Shown: in pieces, positions 33,860 to 42,563 of the stretch
How positions within the stretch are numbered: the stretch's first letter is position 1
How the letters are laid out: each line of letters opens with the position of its first letter
From: Haloferax gibbonsii ATCC 33959
GTDB taxonomy: Archaea; Halobacteriota; Halobacteria; Halobacteriales; Haloferacaceae
Assembly: GCF_000336775.1 (NCBI RefSeq)
Contig: NZ_AOLJ01000017.1
Coordinates: forward strand, 25,751 to 73,175
DNA length: 47,425 bases
Direction: 5' to 3'
Notes under the pieces: model-generated
Database searches by the model: none
Seen by the model: only the letters and a program-made list of their open reading frames with translations
What the model was told of the DNA's origin: nothing
Made by a program: the position numbers and the translations under genes

Positions 33860-34942
33860 ATGGCAGTAGTCGACAGCGAGTTCGGGGAATGGCCGCTGAA
33901 GCGTCTGATGACGGAAGTCGTCGGCACGGGCACGAAGTCCGCCGAGGACATGAGCCGCGAGCAGGCGTCCGAGGCGATGCGCCGCATCCTCGCCGGCGAA
34001 CCGGACCACACGACGCTCGGCGCGTTCTGGCTCGCCAACCGCTGGAAGCACAACAACGCGGAGGAACTCGCCGCCTACACCGACGTGATGGCTGAACACG
34101 TTGAGTACGCCGAACCCGAAGTCGACCCCGTCGACTGCGGCGCGAACTACGACGGCAAGGGCAAGACCGCCATCCTCGGCGTCGCCGCCGGCGTCGTCGC
34201 CGCCGCGGCCGGCACGCCCGTCGTCGTCCACTCCGGCGACCGCGTCCCGACCCAGAAGCAGGACGCCTACAAGCACGTCCTCGACGAACTCGGCGTCCGC
34301 ACGGAGCTCGACCCCGACGAGTCCGCCGACATGGTCGACGACACCGGCTTCGGCTTCTACTACCAGCCGCGATTTAACCCCGCCATCCACGCCCTCTGGG
34401 AGCGCCGCGACAACATGGGCGTCCGGACGTTCGTCAACACCATCGAGACCATCGCCAACCCCGCGAACGCCTCGGTTCACCTCGGGTCGTTCTACCACCT
34501 CGCGTTCGCCAAGAAGATGGTCAACACCTTCGAGGCGAGCGAGCACCACGACCTCGACCGCGTGCTCATGTTCCAGGGCATGGAGGGCTACGACGACATC
34601 CGCCCCGGCTACACGAAGGTCGCCGAGTGGACCGCCGGCGACGACGGCGAGGCCATCTTCGACGACTTCGACATCGAGACCGCCGAGTACGGCATGGACT
34701 TCGAGTACGACGACCTCGGCGTCGACGAGGACGACGTGGCCGGCGACTCCGCCGAAATCACCGAAGCCGTGCTCGCCGGCGACCGCGAGGACCGCTTCGC
34801 CGACGCCGTCGCCCTCAACGCGGCGCTCCGCATCTACGCCCGCGAGGACGCCGAAACCATCGACGAGGGGCTCGACATGGCCCGCGACGCCATCGCCTCC
34901 GGCGACGCGGAAGCCGTGCTCGAAGACCTGCGCGAGTTCTGA
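33860..34942 (+). CDS. anthranilate phosphoribosyltransferase-like (TrpD-like) protein
   Basis: The 360-residue protein has the two-domain nucleoside-phosphorylase/TrpD fold: a helical N-terminus, the PRPP region (VDCGANYDGKGKTAILGVAAGVVAAAAGTP) and HSGDRVPTQKQ. The TrpD GTGGD loop reads CGANYDG, so PRPP binding is altered and tryptophan synthesis is doubtful. TrpD2/YbiB relatives lack this activity and bind nucleic acid. No other trp genes are near. The start at 33,860 gives the family N-terminus. The gene diverges from the siroheme decarboxylase gene with ~108 bases between. Confidence 0.82.
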   Translation: MAVVDSEFGEWPLKRLMTEVVGTGTKSAEDMSREQASEAMRRILAGEPDHTTLGAFWLANRWKHNNAEELAAYTDVMAEHVEYAEPEVDPVDCGANYDGKGKTAILGVAAGVVAAAAGTPVVVHSGDRVPTQKQDAYKHVLDELGVRTELDPDESADMVDDTGFGFYYQPRFNPAIHALWERRDNMGVRTFVNTIETIANPANASVHLGSFYHLAFAKKMVNTFEASEHHDLDRVLMFQGMEGYDDIRPGYTKVAEWTAGDDGEAIFDDFDIETAEYGMDFEYDDLGVDEDDVAGDSAEITEAVLAGDREDRFADAVALNAALRIYAREDAETIDEGLDMARDAIASGDAEAVLEDLREF

Positions 34943-34976
34943 ACTCGCAGTCGCAGCCGACTCGAAGGCGTTCGCT

Positions 34977-35333
34977 TCAACACGCCGGCCCGACCGGTTC
35001 GCCGCCCGCGTACCGAACCGAATCCGGCCCCACGACGTAGACCGATTCTGACGACGTGTCGCCGTGTGACCGGTTCGTGCTGTACCAGTACGGGTGCGAG
35101 ACGCGAACCGTCCAGCCGTCGAGGCTCCGACCGACGACCGACGCCGATTCGTCGCTGACGGTCGCCGACGTGCCGTACGTCGTGACGCACTCGCTGGCCG
35201 CCAGCTCGGTCCCGAGGCGCGTTTCTTCCGCCGCAATCGCCCGCCGCCGAGCCTCGCTATCGAGGACGAAGACGGTGCCCGCGGCGACGACGAGGAGAAT
35301 CGAGAGGAGCGAGAGCGCGGCGCGGCGGTCCAT
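34977..35333 (-). CDS. small secreted or membrane-anchored hypothetical protein
   Basis: The 118-residue protein has one N-terminal membrane helix or signal segment (ALSLLSILLVVAAGTVFVL, 6-24) with no lipobox. An extracellular part follows with two cysteines (SECVTTYG and the C-terminal PAC) that could form a disulfide. No family recognised. Confidence 0.75.
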   Translation of the reverse strand: MDRRAALSLLSILLVVAAGTVFVLDSEARRRAIAAEETRLGTELAASECVTTYGTSATVSDESASVVGRSLDGWTVRVSHPYWYSTNRSHGDTSSESVYVVGPDSVRYAGGEPVGPAC

Positions 35334-35372
35334 ACGAATCCGACCGTCGAGTGTAGATAAGTGTCTTCTGCC

Positions 35373-36398
35373 CTATATGTCGAGGTCGCCGTCGGCCTCG
35401 TCGAAGGGGTCGCCATCCTCGGCATCTCCCTCGTCGGCGTCCAGCGGGAGCGCGATGCCGACGAGCGTCTCGCCGGCCGTGACCGTCGCCTCGCGGGCGA
35501 TGGAGTAGACGAGACCCGCGCGCTCGGCTTCGACCTCCTGGAGCACCTCGTAGGTGGTCGGGTCGTACACCCAGCCGAGGTGGTCGCCGGGGCGGACCTC
35601 GCGGGCGAGTTCGACGTCCTCGCGGGCGACGAACAGCCCCGAGGCGTCGGCTTGCACGCGGCCGAGGTGGTTGCGGTAGGTGCGGCCGTCCCACGGCTCG
35701 ACCGCGCCCGAGAGGATGCCCATGTCGCGGCAGACGTTGAGGACGCCCTCGACGCCGGCGACGATGGCCGGCTCGACGAGCTGTTTGTTGTGGGCGAGTT
35801 CCGGCGTGATAGAGGGGATGCCCGCGTTCGTGGCCGCGACGCGGAGTTTGCCGTCGAAGCTCCGTTCGGTCCACTCGTCGTCGGCCTCGTCGCCCGCGGC
35901 CTCCGCGAGGAGGATGTCGACGCCGAACGCCCGCGCGAGGTCGCGAGAGGCCTCGTCGCCCCGGAGGTAGACGGTGTGGGTGAGCATGTCCGGGCTCCCG
36001 GTGTGGAGGTCGACGATGGCGTCGGCGTCGCCGATGTACTCCCAGAGCTTCGCGGCCATGCGCTGGTGGAGCGAGCCGTCGGGGTCGCCCGGCCAGACGC
36101 GGTTCATGTTGGAGTTGACGGAGTCGAGCACCTCGGGCGTGACGTAGGAGACGCGGTCGAACGTCAGCGGGTCGGCGACGGGGACGGCGACGACGCGGCC
36201 CGAGAGTTCCGCGCGTTCGAGGCGGCCGTGCAGTCGGCGGAGCACTTCGGTGCCGTTGATTTCGCGCCCGTGCTGGGCGGCCTGCACGTAGAGCGTCGGG
36301 CCGTCTGTCCCGTCGGCTGGCTCGTAGGTGTGAACCGTCGTCTGTACCGGGACGCCGGAGGGGAGGCGAGTGAGCGTCACGGTCTCCGCGGTGTGCAT
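35373..36398 (-). CDS. succinylglutamate desuccinylase/aspartoacylase-type zinc hydrolase
   Basis: The 341-residue M14-like metallohydrolase has zinc ligands H43 and E46 in QHGREINGTE and a third histidine in VDLHTGSPD. It continues with an aspartoacylase-like domain (LAEAAG and SITPELAHNKQ) and a beta-barrel C-terminal region (~245-320), ending in an acidic tail. It probably cleaves an amide or ester of a small acid; the substrate is unknown. It is unlikely to be arginine catabolic AstE since no ast genes are near. Confidence 0.9.
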   Translation of the reverse strand: MHTAETVTLTRLPSGVPVQTTVHTYEPADGTDGPTLYVQAAQHGREINGTEVLRRLHGRLERAELSGRVVAVPVADPLTFDRVSYVTPEVLDSVNSNMNRVWPGDPDGSLHQRMAAKLWEYIGDADAIVDLHTGSPDMLTHTVYLRGDEASRDLARAFGVDILLAEAAGDEADDEWTERSFDGKLRVAATNAGIPSITPELAHNKQLVEPAIVAGVEGVLNVCRDMGILSGAVEPWDGRTYRNHLGRVQADASGLFVAREDVELAREVRPGDHLGWVYDPTTYEVLQEVEAERAGLVYSIAREATVTAGETLVGIALPLDADEGDAEDGDPFDEADGDLDI

Positions 36399-36473
36399 AT
36401 CCGACGCATCGCGGTGGGGTGTCTTGTAGTTAGGGGAGCGAGAAAGGCGGGCGGTGCGGGGCGATGCCGGGCG

Positions 36474-36713
36474 TCAGTTCCGGTCGTCCGAGGTGTCGAT
36501 GCCGAACGGCAGATACAGCGGACACGTCCGGCGAAACCCGGTCACGAGCAGGATGACGCCGACGGCCGCGACGAACACGGCCCCGAGCGCCGCGGGCACC
36601 GGTCCGAACCCGAGCGAGAACAGCCCCGCGTAGCTTCCGACGCCGCCGGCGACGAGGAGTGCGCCGAGCGCGAGGCGAACAGTTCGGTCGAGCGTGCCGA
36701 CGTTTCGTACCAT
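36474..36713 (-). CDS. YgaP-type (DUF2892) inner membrane protein
   Basis: The 79-residue protein shows the DUF2892 pattern: NVGTLDRTVRLALGALL, two membrane helices (~14-34 and ~38-58), then RTCPLYLPFGIDT. The conserved cysteine (C64) in CPLY is present. In bacteria the module is attached to a rhodanese; here it stands alone. Confidence 0.88.
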   Translation of the reverse strand: MVRNVGTLDRTVRLALGALLVAGGVGSYAGLFSLGFGPVPAALGAVFVAAVGVILLVTGFRRTCPLYLPFGIDTSDDRN

Positions 36714-36802
36714 GCAGTAGTGCTTGTTCTCCGCAATACATTAACCCAGCGCAGATTCCCGACTGGCGGGCAATAGCGAATGACGAGGATTTTTCGGGCG
36801 TT

Positions 36803-37780
36803 TCAGTCGTCTGCTGGCGTTCCACCCGACGGTTCGCTCGCGTTTCGGGAGAAGTAGCTCGCGAGTAGCGGGCCGGTGATGTTGTGCCAGACACTGAACA
36901 GCGCCGGCGGGAGGGCGGCGGCGGGTGAGAAGAACGACAGGGCGAGGGCCGCGGCGAGCCCGCTGTTCTGGAGGCCGACCTCGAACGTCGTCGTTCTGAC
37001 GCGGTCCTCGGACATGCCGGCGAGGCGGCCGGTGCCGTAGCCGGTGCCGAGGCCGATGGCGTTGTGGAGGACGACGGCCCCGATGGCGGCCGCGCCCGCG
37101 CCGAGGATGGTGTCGACGTTGAGGCCGACGACGGCCGCGACGATGGCGACGATGCTCAGGACCGAGACGAGCGGGAACACGTCGAGGCCGACCTCGGCGA
37201 CCTCGGGTGCGTTGCGGTCGAGCGCGACGCGGAGCGCGAAGCCGAGGACGACCGGGATGAAGACGATTTGGACGATGTTGAGAAACAGGTCCATGAAGCC
37301 GACCTGGAGCTGTTCGCCGGCGAGCGCGACGACCCACGCGGGCATGACGAGCGGCGCGGCCAGCGTGGTGACGGTCGTGATGGCGACCGAGAGCGCCACG
37401 TCGCCCTTGCCGAGGTAGGCCATGACGTTCGAGGCGGTGCCGCCGGGGGCCGCGCCGACGAGGATGACGCCGACCGCGAGCTCCGGCGGGAGCGAGAGAA
37501 CCACCGTGAGCGCGTAGGCGGCGGTCGGCATGATGAGCCACTGGGCGAGCGCGCCGATGGCCACGTCTCGCGGGCGCTCCGCGAGTCGGCGGAAGTCGAC
37601 GGGCTGCAGGGTCAGCCCCATCCCGAGCATGATGAGCCCGAGAAGCGGCGAAATGTAGGGCGCAATCCACGTGAACAGGTCCGGCTGGATCAACGCGGCG
37701 GCCGACGCGAGGAGCACGAGGCCGACGAAGTAGGTGTTGGCGAGTTCCGACAGCCGTTCGAGGGTCGAGCGAGCGTTCAT
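36803..37780 (-). CDS. bile acid:sodium symporter (BASS) family transporter
   Basis: The 325-residue protein has about ten hydrophobic helices and the BASS landmarks [19 protein letters not shown] (~120-140) and [14 protein letters not shown] (~265-280), which hold sodium-binding residues of ASBT-like proteins. It should be a sodium-coupled carrier for an organic anion; the substrate is not predictable. It diverges from the cyclophilin gene. Confidence 0.93.
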   Translation of the reverse strand: MNARSTLERLSELANTYFVGLVLLASAAALIQPDLFTWIAPYISPLLGLIMLGMGLTLQPVDFRRLAERPRDVAIGALAQWLIMPTAAYALTVVLSLPPELAVGVILVGAAPGGTASNVMAYLGKGDVALSVAITTVTTLAAPLVMPAWVVALAGEQLQVGFMDLFLNIVQIVFIPVVLGFALRVALDRNAPEVAEVGLDVFPLVSVLSIVAIVAAVVGLNVDTILGAGAAAIGAVVLHNAIGLGTGYGTGRLAGMSEDRVRTTTFEVGLQNSGLAAALALSFFSPAAALPPALFSVWHNITGPLLASYFSRNASEPSGGTPADD

Positions 37781-37963
37781 TCGGAGCGTCCTCCGTCGAA
37801 TTGTGATGTCATCTCACACCACTCGGTCGCGGGGGAGAGAAACGTCTGTCGGTGTGACAGTCCGCGGTACCGACCGGAAGACGCGGGCCGGACGGAGTCG
37901 TGTCAGCGCCGCGGCCGACACCGAGGCGGCACGGTTTTCACTCGCCCGCCCGACGGGTCGAGT

Positions 37964-38482
37964 ATGAGCGACAACCCAACGGCCACGCTCCACACGAACA
38001 AGGGCGACATCACGGTCGAACTCTTCGAGGACAAGGTCCCGAACACGGTCGAGAACTTCGTCGGCCTCGCGACGGGCGAGAAGACGTGGGTCCACCCCGA
38101 GACGGACGAGACGATGGAGGGCGAACCCCTCTACGAGGACATCCTCTTTCACCGCATCATCTCGAACTTCATGATTCAGGGCGGCGACCCGACGGGGACC
38201 GGCCGCGGCGGCCCCGGCTACACCTTCGACGACGAGTTCCACTCGGACCTCAGCCACGACGGCCCCGGCGTGCTCTCGATGGCGAACCGCGGCCCCAACA
38301 CGAACGGCTCGCAGTTCTTCATCACGCTCGACGCCCAGCCCCACCTCGACGGCAAGCACGCCGTCTTCGGAAAGGTCACCGACGGCATGGACGTCGTCGA
38401 GGACATCGGCTCGGTCCCGACCGACCGCAACGACAAGCCGGTGTCCGACGTGGTCCTCGAATCGGTCGACGTCGAGCAGTAA
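37964..38482 (+). CDS. cyclophilin-type peptidyl-prolyl isomerase
   Basis: The 172-residue cyclophilin has the catalytic [37 protein letters not shown] and [12 protein letters not shown] motifs. It speeds cis-trans isomerisation of prolyl bonds during folding. The acidic surface is haloarchaeal. No signal peptide, so cytosolic. The ATG at 37,964 matches the family start. Confidence 0.96.
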   Translation: MSDNPTATLHTNKGDITVELFEDKVPNTVENFVGLATGEKTWVHPETDETMEGEPLYEDILFHRIISNFMIQGGDPTGTGRGGPGYTFDDEFHSDLSHDGPGVLSMANRGPNTNGSQFFITLDAQPHLDGKHAVFGKVTDGMDVVEDIGSVPTDRNDKPVSDVVLESVDVEQ

Positions 38483-38537
38483 GCGCCGCGAACACCGAGA
38501 CCGAGCGCGACGGACACGCGACCGAGCGCGACGGACG

Positions 38538-39893
38538 CTACCCGCTCGCGTTCGCTGGGACGACGGTCCGACCGCCGTTCGAACCGTCGGCGCGGTCGAG
38601 CCACGCCGGTCGCGTCACCGTCGTCTCGCCGACCGCGTCGTACGCGAACCAGACCTCGACGCCGAGGCCGTCGCGGGTCTCGTATGTGACGCGCATCGAG
38701 CGGACGAACCCGCCTTCTTCGACGATCGCTTCGACCCGATAGTCGCGTGACCGCGGGAAGTCGGTACCGCGTCCCTGAACTCGGTACAGCGAGGTCCCGC
38801 TTTCGGCAGTCGCGTTCGTCACGCTCTCTACGCGTGCCACCCTCGTCTCGTCCGCCGAGAGGTACCACTCGAGATAGCGGGCAGCGCGCGAGGCCTGTCG
38901 CCCCGGTCCGTCGCGCACGTCAGGGTCGAGGACGCGGGCGGCGACGCCGTCCGGTTCCGCGGGGCGGCGGGCGTATCGCGTGGTCCCGTCGGCATACGCG
39001 TCCTCCGAGGCGGTCGGGCGCGGGAACGCTCTGAGTCGCCCAGCGCGCTGCACCTCGGAGACGTAGACGTGCGGGGCCTCGACGTGGACGACCTCCACCT
39101 CGCGGCCCGTCTCGTCGCCGGCGATGGACTCGCGGTATCGGAGGGTCCACCGGTACGACCGGTTCGCCGCGGCCCCTCGGTGGGCCGCCGCGAGGAGCGT
39201 CGCGTTCTCGACGCCCGCGGTGGTCACGCCGGGGGCGACCGTCCGCGGTTCGGGCGTCGGCGTCGACTCGGACGTCGTCGCGACCGGCGTCGGAACCGAC
39301 GGCTGTTGCCCGCCCAGCGCGTCACCAAGCACCGGCACGCCGCCCGAACCGGCGGTCACGACGACCGCCGCGACGAGGAGCGCGGCGAAAAGAAGCGGCG
39401 CGACCGGAAGCGACGAAAACGAGGGCGGAAGCACGGACGCGAGCGGCCCGGTCCGCGCGCCGCCTGCGCCCTCGGTGTACCCTGCACCCCCGCCCCCACC
39501 GTCGGCCGGCAAGTCGGCGAGGCGGACGCCGAAGTGGTCGGCGACGAGGTCGTCGCCGCGGCCGTCGGGGAGGCCGTACCGGACGAGTTCGTAGAGGTCG
39601 TCGACCGAGAGGACGCGGGCGTCGTCGGGGGCCGCGCGTCGGGTTCGCGCGGGGTCGCCGAGCGCGACGACCACCGTCGCGCCGTCCGGAACCGTCGGCG
39701 ACAGGCGAAGCCAAGACCGAGAGACGACCGCGACTCGGTCGATTCGGTCGCCGCGGCGGGCGACGACGAGACCGTCTTCGACGGCCGTCTCCCACCCGCG
39801 GGCGGTCCAGAGGTCGGCGAGAAATCGGCGGCGGTCGCTGGGACTGGCGGCGCGAATCAGGTCGCCGAAGCGCGAGCGACGGGACTGCCGCAT
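38538..39893 (-). CDS. single-pass membrane protein with N-terminal endonuclease-like fold and extracellular domain
   Basis: The 451-residue protein (from the ATG at 39,893) starts with RFGDLIRAASPSDRRRFLADLWTARGWETAVEDGLVVARRG, resembling the restriction-endonuclease-like (Mrr) fold of small haloarchaeal proteins but without a visible catalytic set. A membrane helix follows at ~169-188 (APLLFAALLVAAVVVTAG), a Thr/Pro-rich stalk, and a ~220-residue extracellular domain. Topology puts the stalk and C-terminal domain outside. It is convergent with the cyclophilin gene. I cannot name a family. Confidence 0.8.
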   Translation of the reverse strand: MRQSRRSRFGDLIRAASPSDRRRFLADLWTARGWETAVEDGLVVARRGDRIDRVAVVSRSWLRLSPTVPDGATVVVALGDPARTRRAAPDDARVLSVDDLYELVRYGLPDGRGDDLVADHFGVRLADLPADGGGGGAGYTEGAGGARTGPLASVLPPSFSSLPVAPLLFAALLVAAVVVTAGSGGVPVLGDALGGQQPSVPTPVATTSESTPTPEPRTVAPGVTTAGVENATLLAAAHRGAAANRSYRWTLRYRESIAGDETGREVEVVHVEAPHVYVSEVQRAGRLRAFPRPTASEDAYADGTTRYARRPAEPDGVAARVLDPDVRDGPGRQASRAARYLEWYLSADETRVARVESVTNATAESGTSLYRVQGRGTDFPRSRDYRVEAIVEEGGFVRSMRVTYETRDGLGVEVWFAYDAVGETTVTRPAWLDRADGSNGGRTVVPANASG

Positions 39894-40009
39894 CGTCCGA
39901 TAGTAGGGCTCGATAGCGAAAGAATCACCGGGCGCACACCGAGGTTCGGGTTGGTTTCTCCCGCCGCGCGACCGACAGCGCAAAGACCACCGCGCGGCAA
40001 GGGCCGACG

Positions 40010-40354
40010 ATGAGCGAGGAGTCCGAGCGTCCGAAGCCGAGCGACTTCGGAACCGACGAGAACGCCCCGCCGGTCGACGAAAAGCCCTACAAGATAATCT
40101 TCGAGGCGAACAAGTGCTTCGGGGCCGGCCGGTGCGCGGAGGTCGCCGACAACTGGGAGATGGACCTCGAAACCGGTCTCGCCCGCGCTAAGTCGTACTT
40201 CGTCGGTGAGGACGACCTCGACGAGAACATCGAGGCGGCGGAGGTCTGCCCGGCGAAGAAGGGCCGCGGCGTCATCCACGTCATCGACCGCCGAACAGAC
40301 GAGGAGCTATCGCCGAACCCCCACGGCGACGGAACCCTCTCGGTCGACTGGTAA
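40010..40354 (+). CDS. single-cluster [3Fe-4S]-type ferredoxin
   Basis: The 114-residue acidic protein has cysteines C36 and C42 (NKCFGAGRCAE) and C80 (EVCPAKKG). This three-cysteine pattern fits one [3Fe-4S] cluster, as in ferredoxins of cytochrome P450 or small oxygenase systems. The N-terminal ~25 residues are a disordered charged tail. It lies just before the tRNA-Leu gene on the same strand. Confidence 0.87.
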   Translation: MSEESERPKPSDFGTDENAPPVDEKPYKIIFEANKCFGAGRCAEVADNWEMDLETGLARAKSYFVGEDDLDENIEAAEVCPAKKGRGVIHVIDRRTDEELSPNPHGDGTLSVDW

Positions 40355-40395
40355 AGCGAAAGCACTTTTCACCCCCTCGGAGAACGGGAGAGTGC

Positions 40396-40480
40396 GCGGG
40401 GGTGGCTGAGCTAGGCCAAAAGCGGCGGACTTAAGATCCGCTCCCGTAGGGGTTCGCGAGTTCAAATCTCGTCCCCCGCA
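40396..40480 (+). tRNA. tRNA-Leu (anticodon UAA)
   Basis: The acceptor GCGGGGG pairs with CCCCCGC (40,473-40,479), discriminator A. The anticodon stem GCGGA/TCCGC encloses a loop with TAA; a long variable arm (class II) and a T-arm GCGAG-TTCAAAT-CTCGT follow. No intron, and CCA is not encoded. It decodes UUA. An inverted copy of its 3' end lies just downstream. Confidence 0.95.
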
Positions 40481-40536
40481 CTTGTACCGAGGAACTACGT
40501 GACGAGTGTCAAGTGCGGCCAGAGAGATTTGAACCC
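40458..40536. repeat. inverted imperfect copy of the tRNA-Leu 3' end
   Basis: Bases 40,458-40,484 (T-arm, acceptor 3' strand and four flanking bases) and 40,510-40,536 in reverse orientation match at 21 of 27 positions, with identical 11-base (GTTCAAATCTC) and 9-base (CCGCACTTG) blocks. The inner CGCACTTG/CAAGTGCG arms could form a hairpin. Such tRNA 3'-end copies are typical traces of integrases, though this one is inverted. Confidence 0.75.
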
Positions 40537-40651
40537 GACGAGTCGCAGCGACCGAGCGGAGCGAGGACGACCGTCTCGGCTCGATTCAACTCTCGTCCAG
40601 TCGTCTCCCACACACGCCTCTCAGAACCTGCATCGCGTCCACCACTCTGGT

Positions 40652-40710
40652 TCCTCAGCTCCGCCGTCTACTGCCCTCACTCCTCAGCTCCCGCCGTCTA
40701 CTGCTCTCGC
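40652..40710. repeat. two tandem ~29-base copies in the intergenic region after tRNA-Leu
   Basis: TCCTCAGCTCCGCCGTCTAC begins at 40,652 and recurs from 40,681 with one extra C and two changes. The whole 40,481-40,787 gap (307 bases) holds no convincing gene; its pyrimidine-rich, repeat-bearing character and the inverted tRNA copy suggest a worn integration scar. Confidence 0.6.
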
Positions 40711-40787
40711 CGACCGTCGACGAGACGTCGTGGATTCTGTCGCACGAGTAGCAAAAATCTGCGTCGGTGACGGTCCCGACGGCGCTC

Positions 40788-41228
40788 TCACGCCGGTAGT
40801 TCGACGCCGAGTTGCGAGAACAGCGTCGCCATGCTCGCGGCGTCTTTCACTTCGACGATGGTTCCCTCGTCGATGCGGCGGTAGCTGAACCCGTCGACCT
40901 CGACCTGCGAGCCAGTCGGCTCGATGCCGCGGAACGCCCCGAGGTGCGTGCCCCGGAGCGTCCACCAGACCATCACCGCGTCGCCCTCGGCGACCATCGC
41001 GTTGATTTCGGTCGTCGCGTCCGGGAACGCGCCGTCCCACTCGCCGTGCAGTTCCTTGATGTCTTCGCGCGCGACGAGCGCCTCGTCGGACCCGCTTCGC
41101 GTCGTTGCGATGCGGACGGCGTCGGCGTACAACTCGTCGAGCGCGTCGAGTTCGTCGCGGTTCCACGCCCGGTCGAACTCGGTCCGAATCAGGGCGCGGT
41201 TCTCCTCTGTAATCGTTCGTGTCGACAT
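40788..41228 (-). CDS. SnoaL-like/NTF2-like polyketide-cyclase-family protein
   Basis: The 146-residue protein has the alpha+beta cone pattern of SnoaL-like proteins: an N-terminal helix pair (WNRDELDALDELYADAV), then WDGAFPDATTEINAMVAEGDAVMVWWTLRGTHLGAFRGI and SYRRIDEGTIVEVKD. Such proteins form small-ligand cavities; some are ester cyclases, many have unknown substrates. The start at 41,228 is chosen because the 34-residue upstream extension is not haloarchaeal in composition. Confidence 0.88.
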   Translation of the reverse strand: MSTRTITEENRALIRTEFDRAWNRDELDALDELYADAVRIATTRSGSDEALVAREDIKELHGEWDGAFPDATTEINAMVAEGDAVMVWWTLRGTHLGAFRGIEPTGSQVEVDGFSYRRIDEGTIVEVKDAASMATLFSQLGVELPA

Positions 41229-41418
41229 GCGTACCCACCCGGCGTCGCCGCGGCGACCGGTCCGGTCTCGCGTCAACGCCGCCGTGACGTACGACCCGCG
41301 GAGCCATAGCGTAGTGCTACCAGATAGCATCCACTGCGTGGTGGATAGCGAGCGGTCGGGCAGGCGGACGGCAGCGACCGGCGACCACGTTATGTCGGTT
41401 CCCCGCCAACGTGTAGGA

Positions 41419-42219
41419 ATGGCTTCGACGCGTAGACACCGCTACTCGGATGGACAGGGGTTCGGCGACCCCTACGAAGGGTTCGACCTCGACCCGCCGA
41501 CGTATCGGGTGAACGGGAGGCTCGTCGACCCCGCGGACGACCACGCCCTCGCCGAGCTGGTGGACGAGGCGGAAATCGACCCCGAGGCGGTCGACGCGGC
41601 GGCGCTCGTCGAGGTCGGACTGGCCTACGCCGCCATCGAGGAGTACGAACAGGCAGTCGACAGTTTCAGTCGGGCGGTCGCCTACGCCGACGAGGACTCG
41701 CCGACGGCGTGGGAGGCGTGGGTGAACAAGGGCGTCGCCCACGCGCAACTCGGCGAGTACGACGAGGCAATCGGCGCGTACCGCGAGGCGCTCCGCATCG
41801 ACGACGACGGCGAACACGCCGCGGCCGCGGAGACGAACCTCGCGTACGCGCTGTGGGAACTCGGCGATTCGTCGGGGCCGCTCGACCGCGCCGAGCGCGC
41901 CGTCGAACTTGACCCGCGACTCCCGCAGGCGTGGTACAACCGCGGCTTCTTCCTCGCCGAGCGCGGCCTCCACGAGGAAGCCGTCCGCTGTTTCGACACC
42001 GCCATCTCACTCGGACTGCGCGATAGCTCGGTCCGGGGCGAGCGCGACCGGTCCCTGGCGTTCCTCGAAGCGGACCTCGTCGAAGGCGAAACCGAGGCCG
42101 AACCCGAAGCGCGGGAGGAATCGGAACCGGACCGAGCCCGTGACGTGGACCCCGGTGCCCGCGAAGCCGCCGACGCGGACGGCTCCGACGACCCGGCCGT
42201 CAGTGAGCGAGGCGAGTAG
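41419..42219 (+). CDS. TPR-repeat protein
   Basis: The 266-residue acidic protein has at least three tetratricopeptide repeats: about 64-95 (VGLAYAAIEEYEQAVDSFSRAV), 100-132 (GVAHAQLGEYDEAIGAYREAL) and 172-205 (RGFFLAERGLHEEAVRCFDTAI). A disordered acidic tail (~215-266) follows. TPRs are protein-binding scaffolds. An alternative ATG at 41,392 would add nine residues. No enzymatic domain. Confidence 0.88.
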   Translation: MASTRRHRYSDGQGFGDPYEGFDLDPPTYRVNGRLVDPADDHALAELVDEAEIDPEAVDAAALVEVGLAYAAIEEYEQAVDSFSRAVAYADEDSPTAWEAWVNKGVAHAQLGEYDEAIGAYREALRIDDDGEHAAAAETNLAYALWELGDSSGPLDRAERAVELDPRLPQAWYNRGFFLAERGLHEEAVRCFDTAISLGLRDSSVRGERDRSLAFLEADLVEGETEAEPEAREESEPDRARDVDPGAREAADADGSDDPAVSERGE

Positions 42220-42271
42220 GGCCGCACCCACAAACATTTTGACAGTTCGGCTAATGACATGTAATTAGACC

Positions 42272-42448
42272 GTGTTACCCGGACTCCTCGTCACGCGATT
42301 CGACGCCGCGCTCTTCGGGATGGCCGTCTTCATCCTCGTCGGGGCCGTCGTCGGCGTCGTGTCCGCCCTGCCGACGCCGCTCGCCGCGGGCGGTGGCGCA
42401 ACCGGAGCCGCCGCCCTCGCGTTCGGCGTCACCGTGAGCGAACTGTAG
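42272..42448 (+). CDS. small membrane protein with one or two hydrophobic helices
   Basis: A GTG-started frame encodes 58 residues, [20 protein letters not shown] then a hydrophobic helix ([14 protein letters not shown]) and an Ala/Gly-rich second stretch ([16 protein letters not shown]), ending SEL. Codon use is chromosomal (third-position G/C). A hairpin follows 6 bases after the stop. No family known. Confidence 0.6.
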   Translation: MLPGLLVTRFDAALFGMAVFILVGAVVGVVSALPTPLAAGGGATGAAALAFGVTVSEL

Positions 42449-42453
42449 CCGAT

Positions 42454-42476
42454 TCTCGGAACTCGTAATTCCGAGA
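42454..42476 (+). terminator. hairpin after the 58-aa membrane protein gene
   Basis: TCTCGGAA (42,454-42,461) pairs with TTCCGAGA (42,469-42,476) over a 7-base loop, 6 bases after the stop. No long T-run follows, so it may be a processing or stability element rather than a classical terminator. Confidence 0.4.
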
Positions 42477-42503
42477 GAGTCGAGGACTCCGCTTTCCCCA
42501 CCA

Positions 42504-42519
42504 ATATCATTCCTGATAT
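42504..42519. promoter_or_regulatory. palindrome upstream of the second transducer gene
   Basis: ATATCA-TTCC-TGATAT is a perfect inverted repeat ~45-60 bases before the ATG at 42,564, in the place of an archaeal operator or upstream promoter element. CTTTAC (~42,533) is the TATA-like candidate. Tentative. Confidence 0.3.
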
Positions 42520-42563
42520 CTAGCGGGACAACGCTTTACGTCGCTCTCTTGCTACCAAGTGGC

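Noticed and set aside
33761-35425. Long minus-strand frame over the TrpD-like gene
   Set aside because: Antisense shadow; the plus-strand protein has a recognisable fold.
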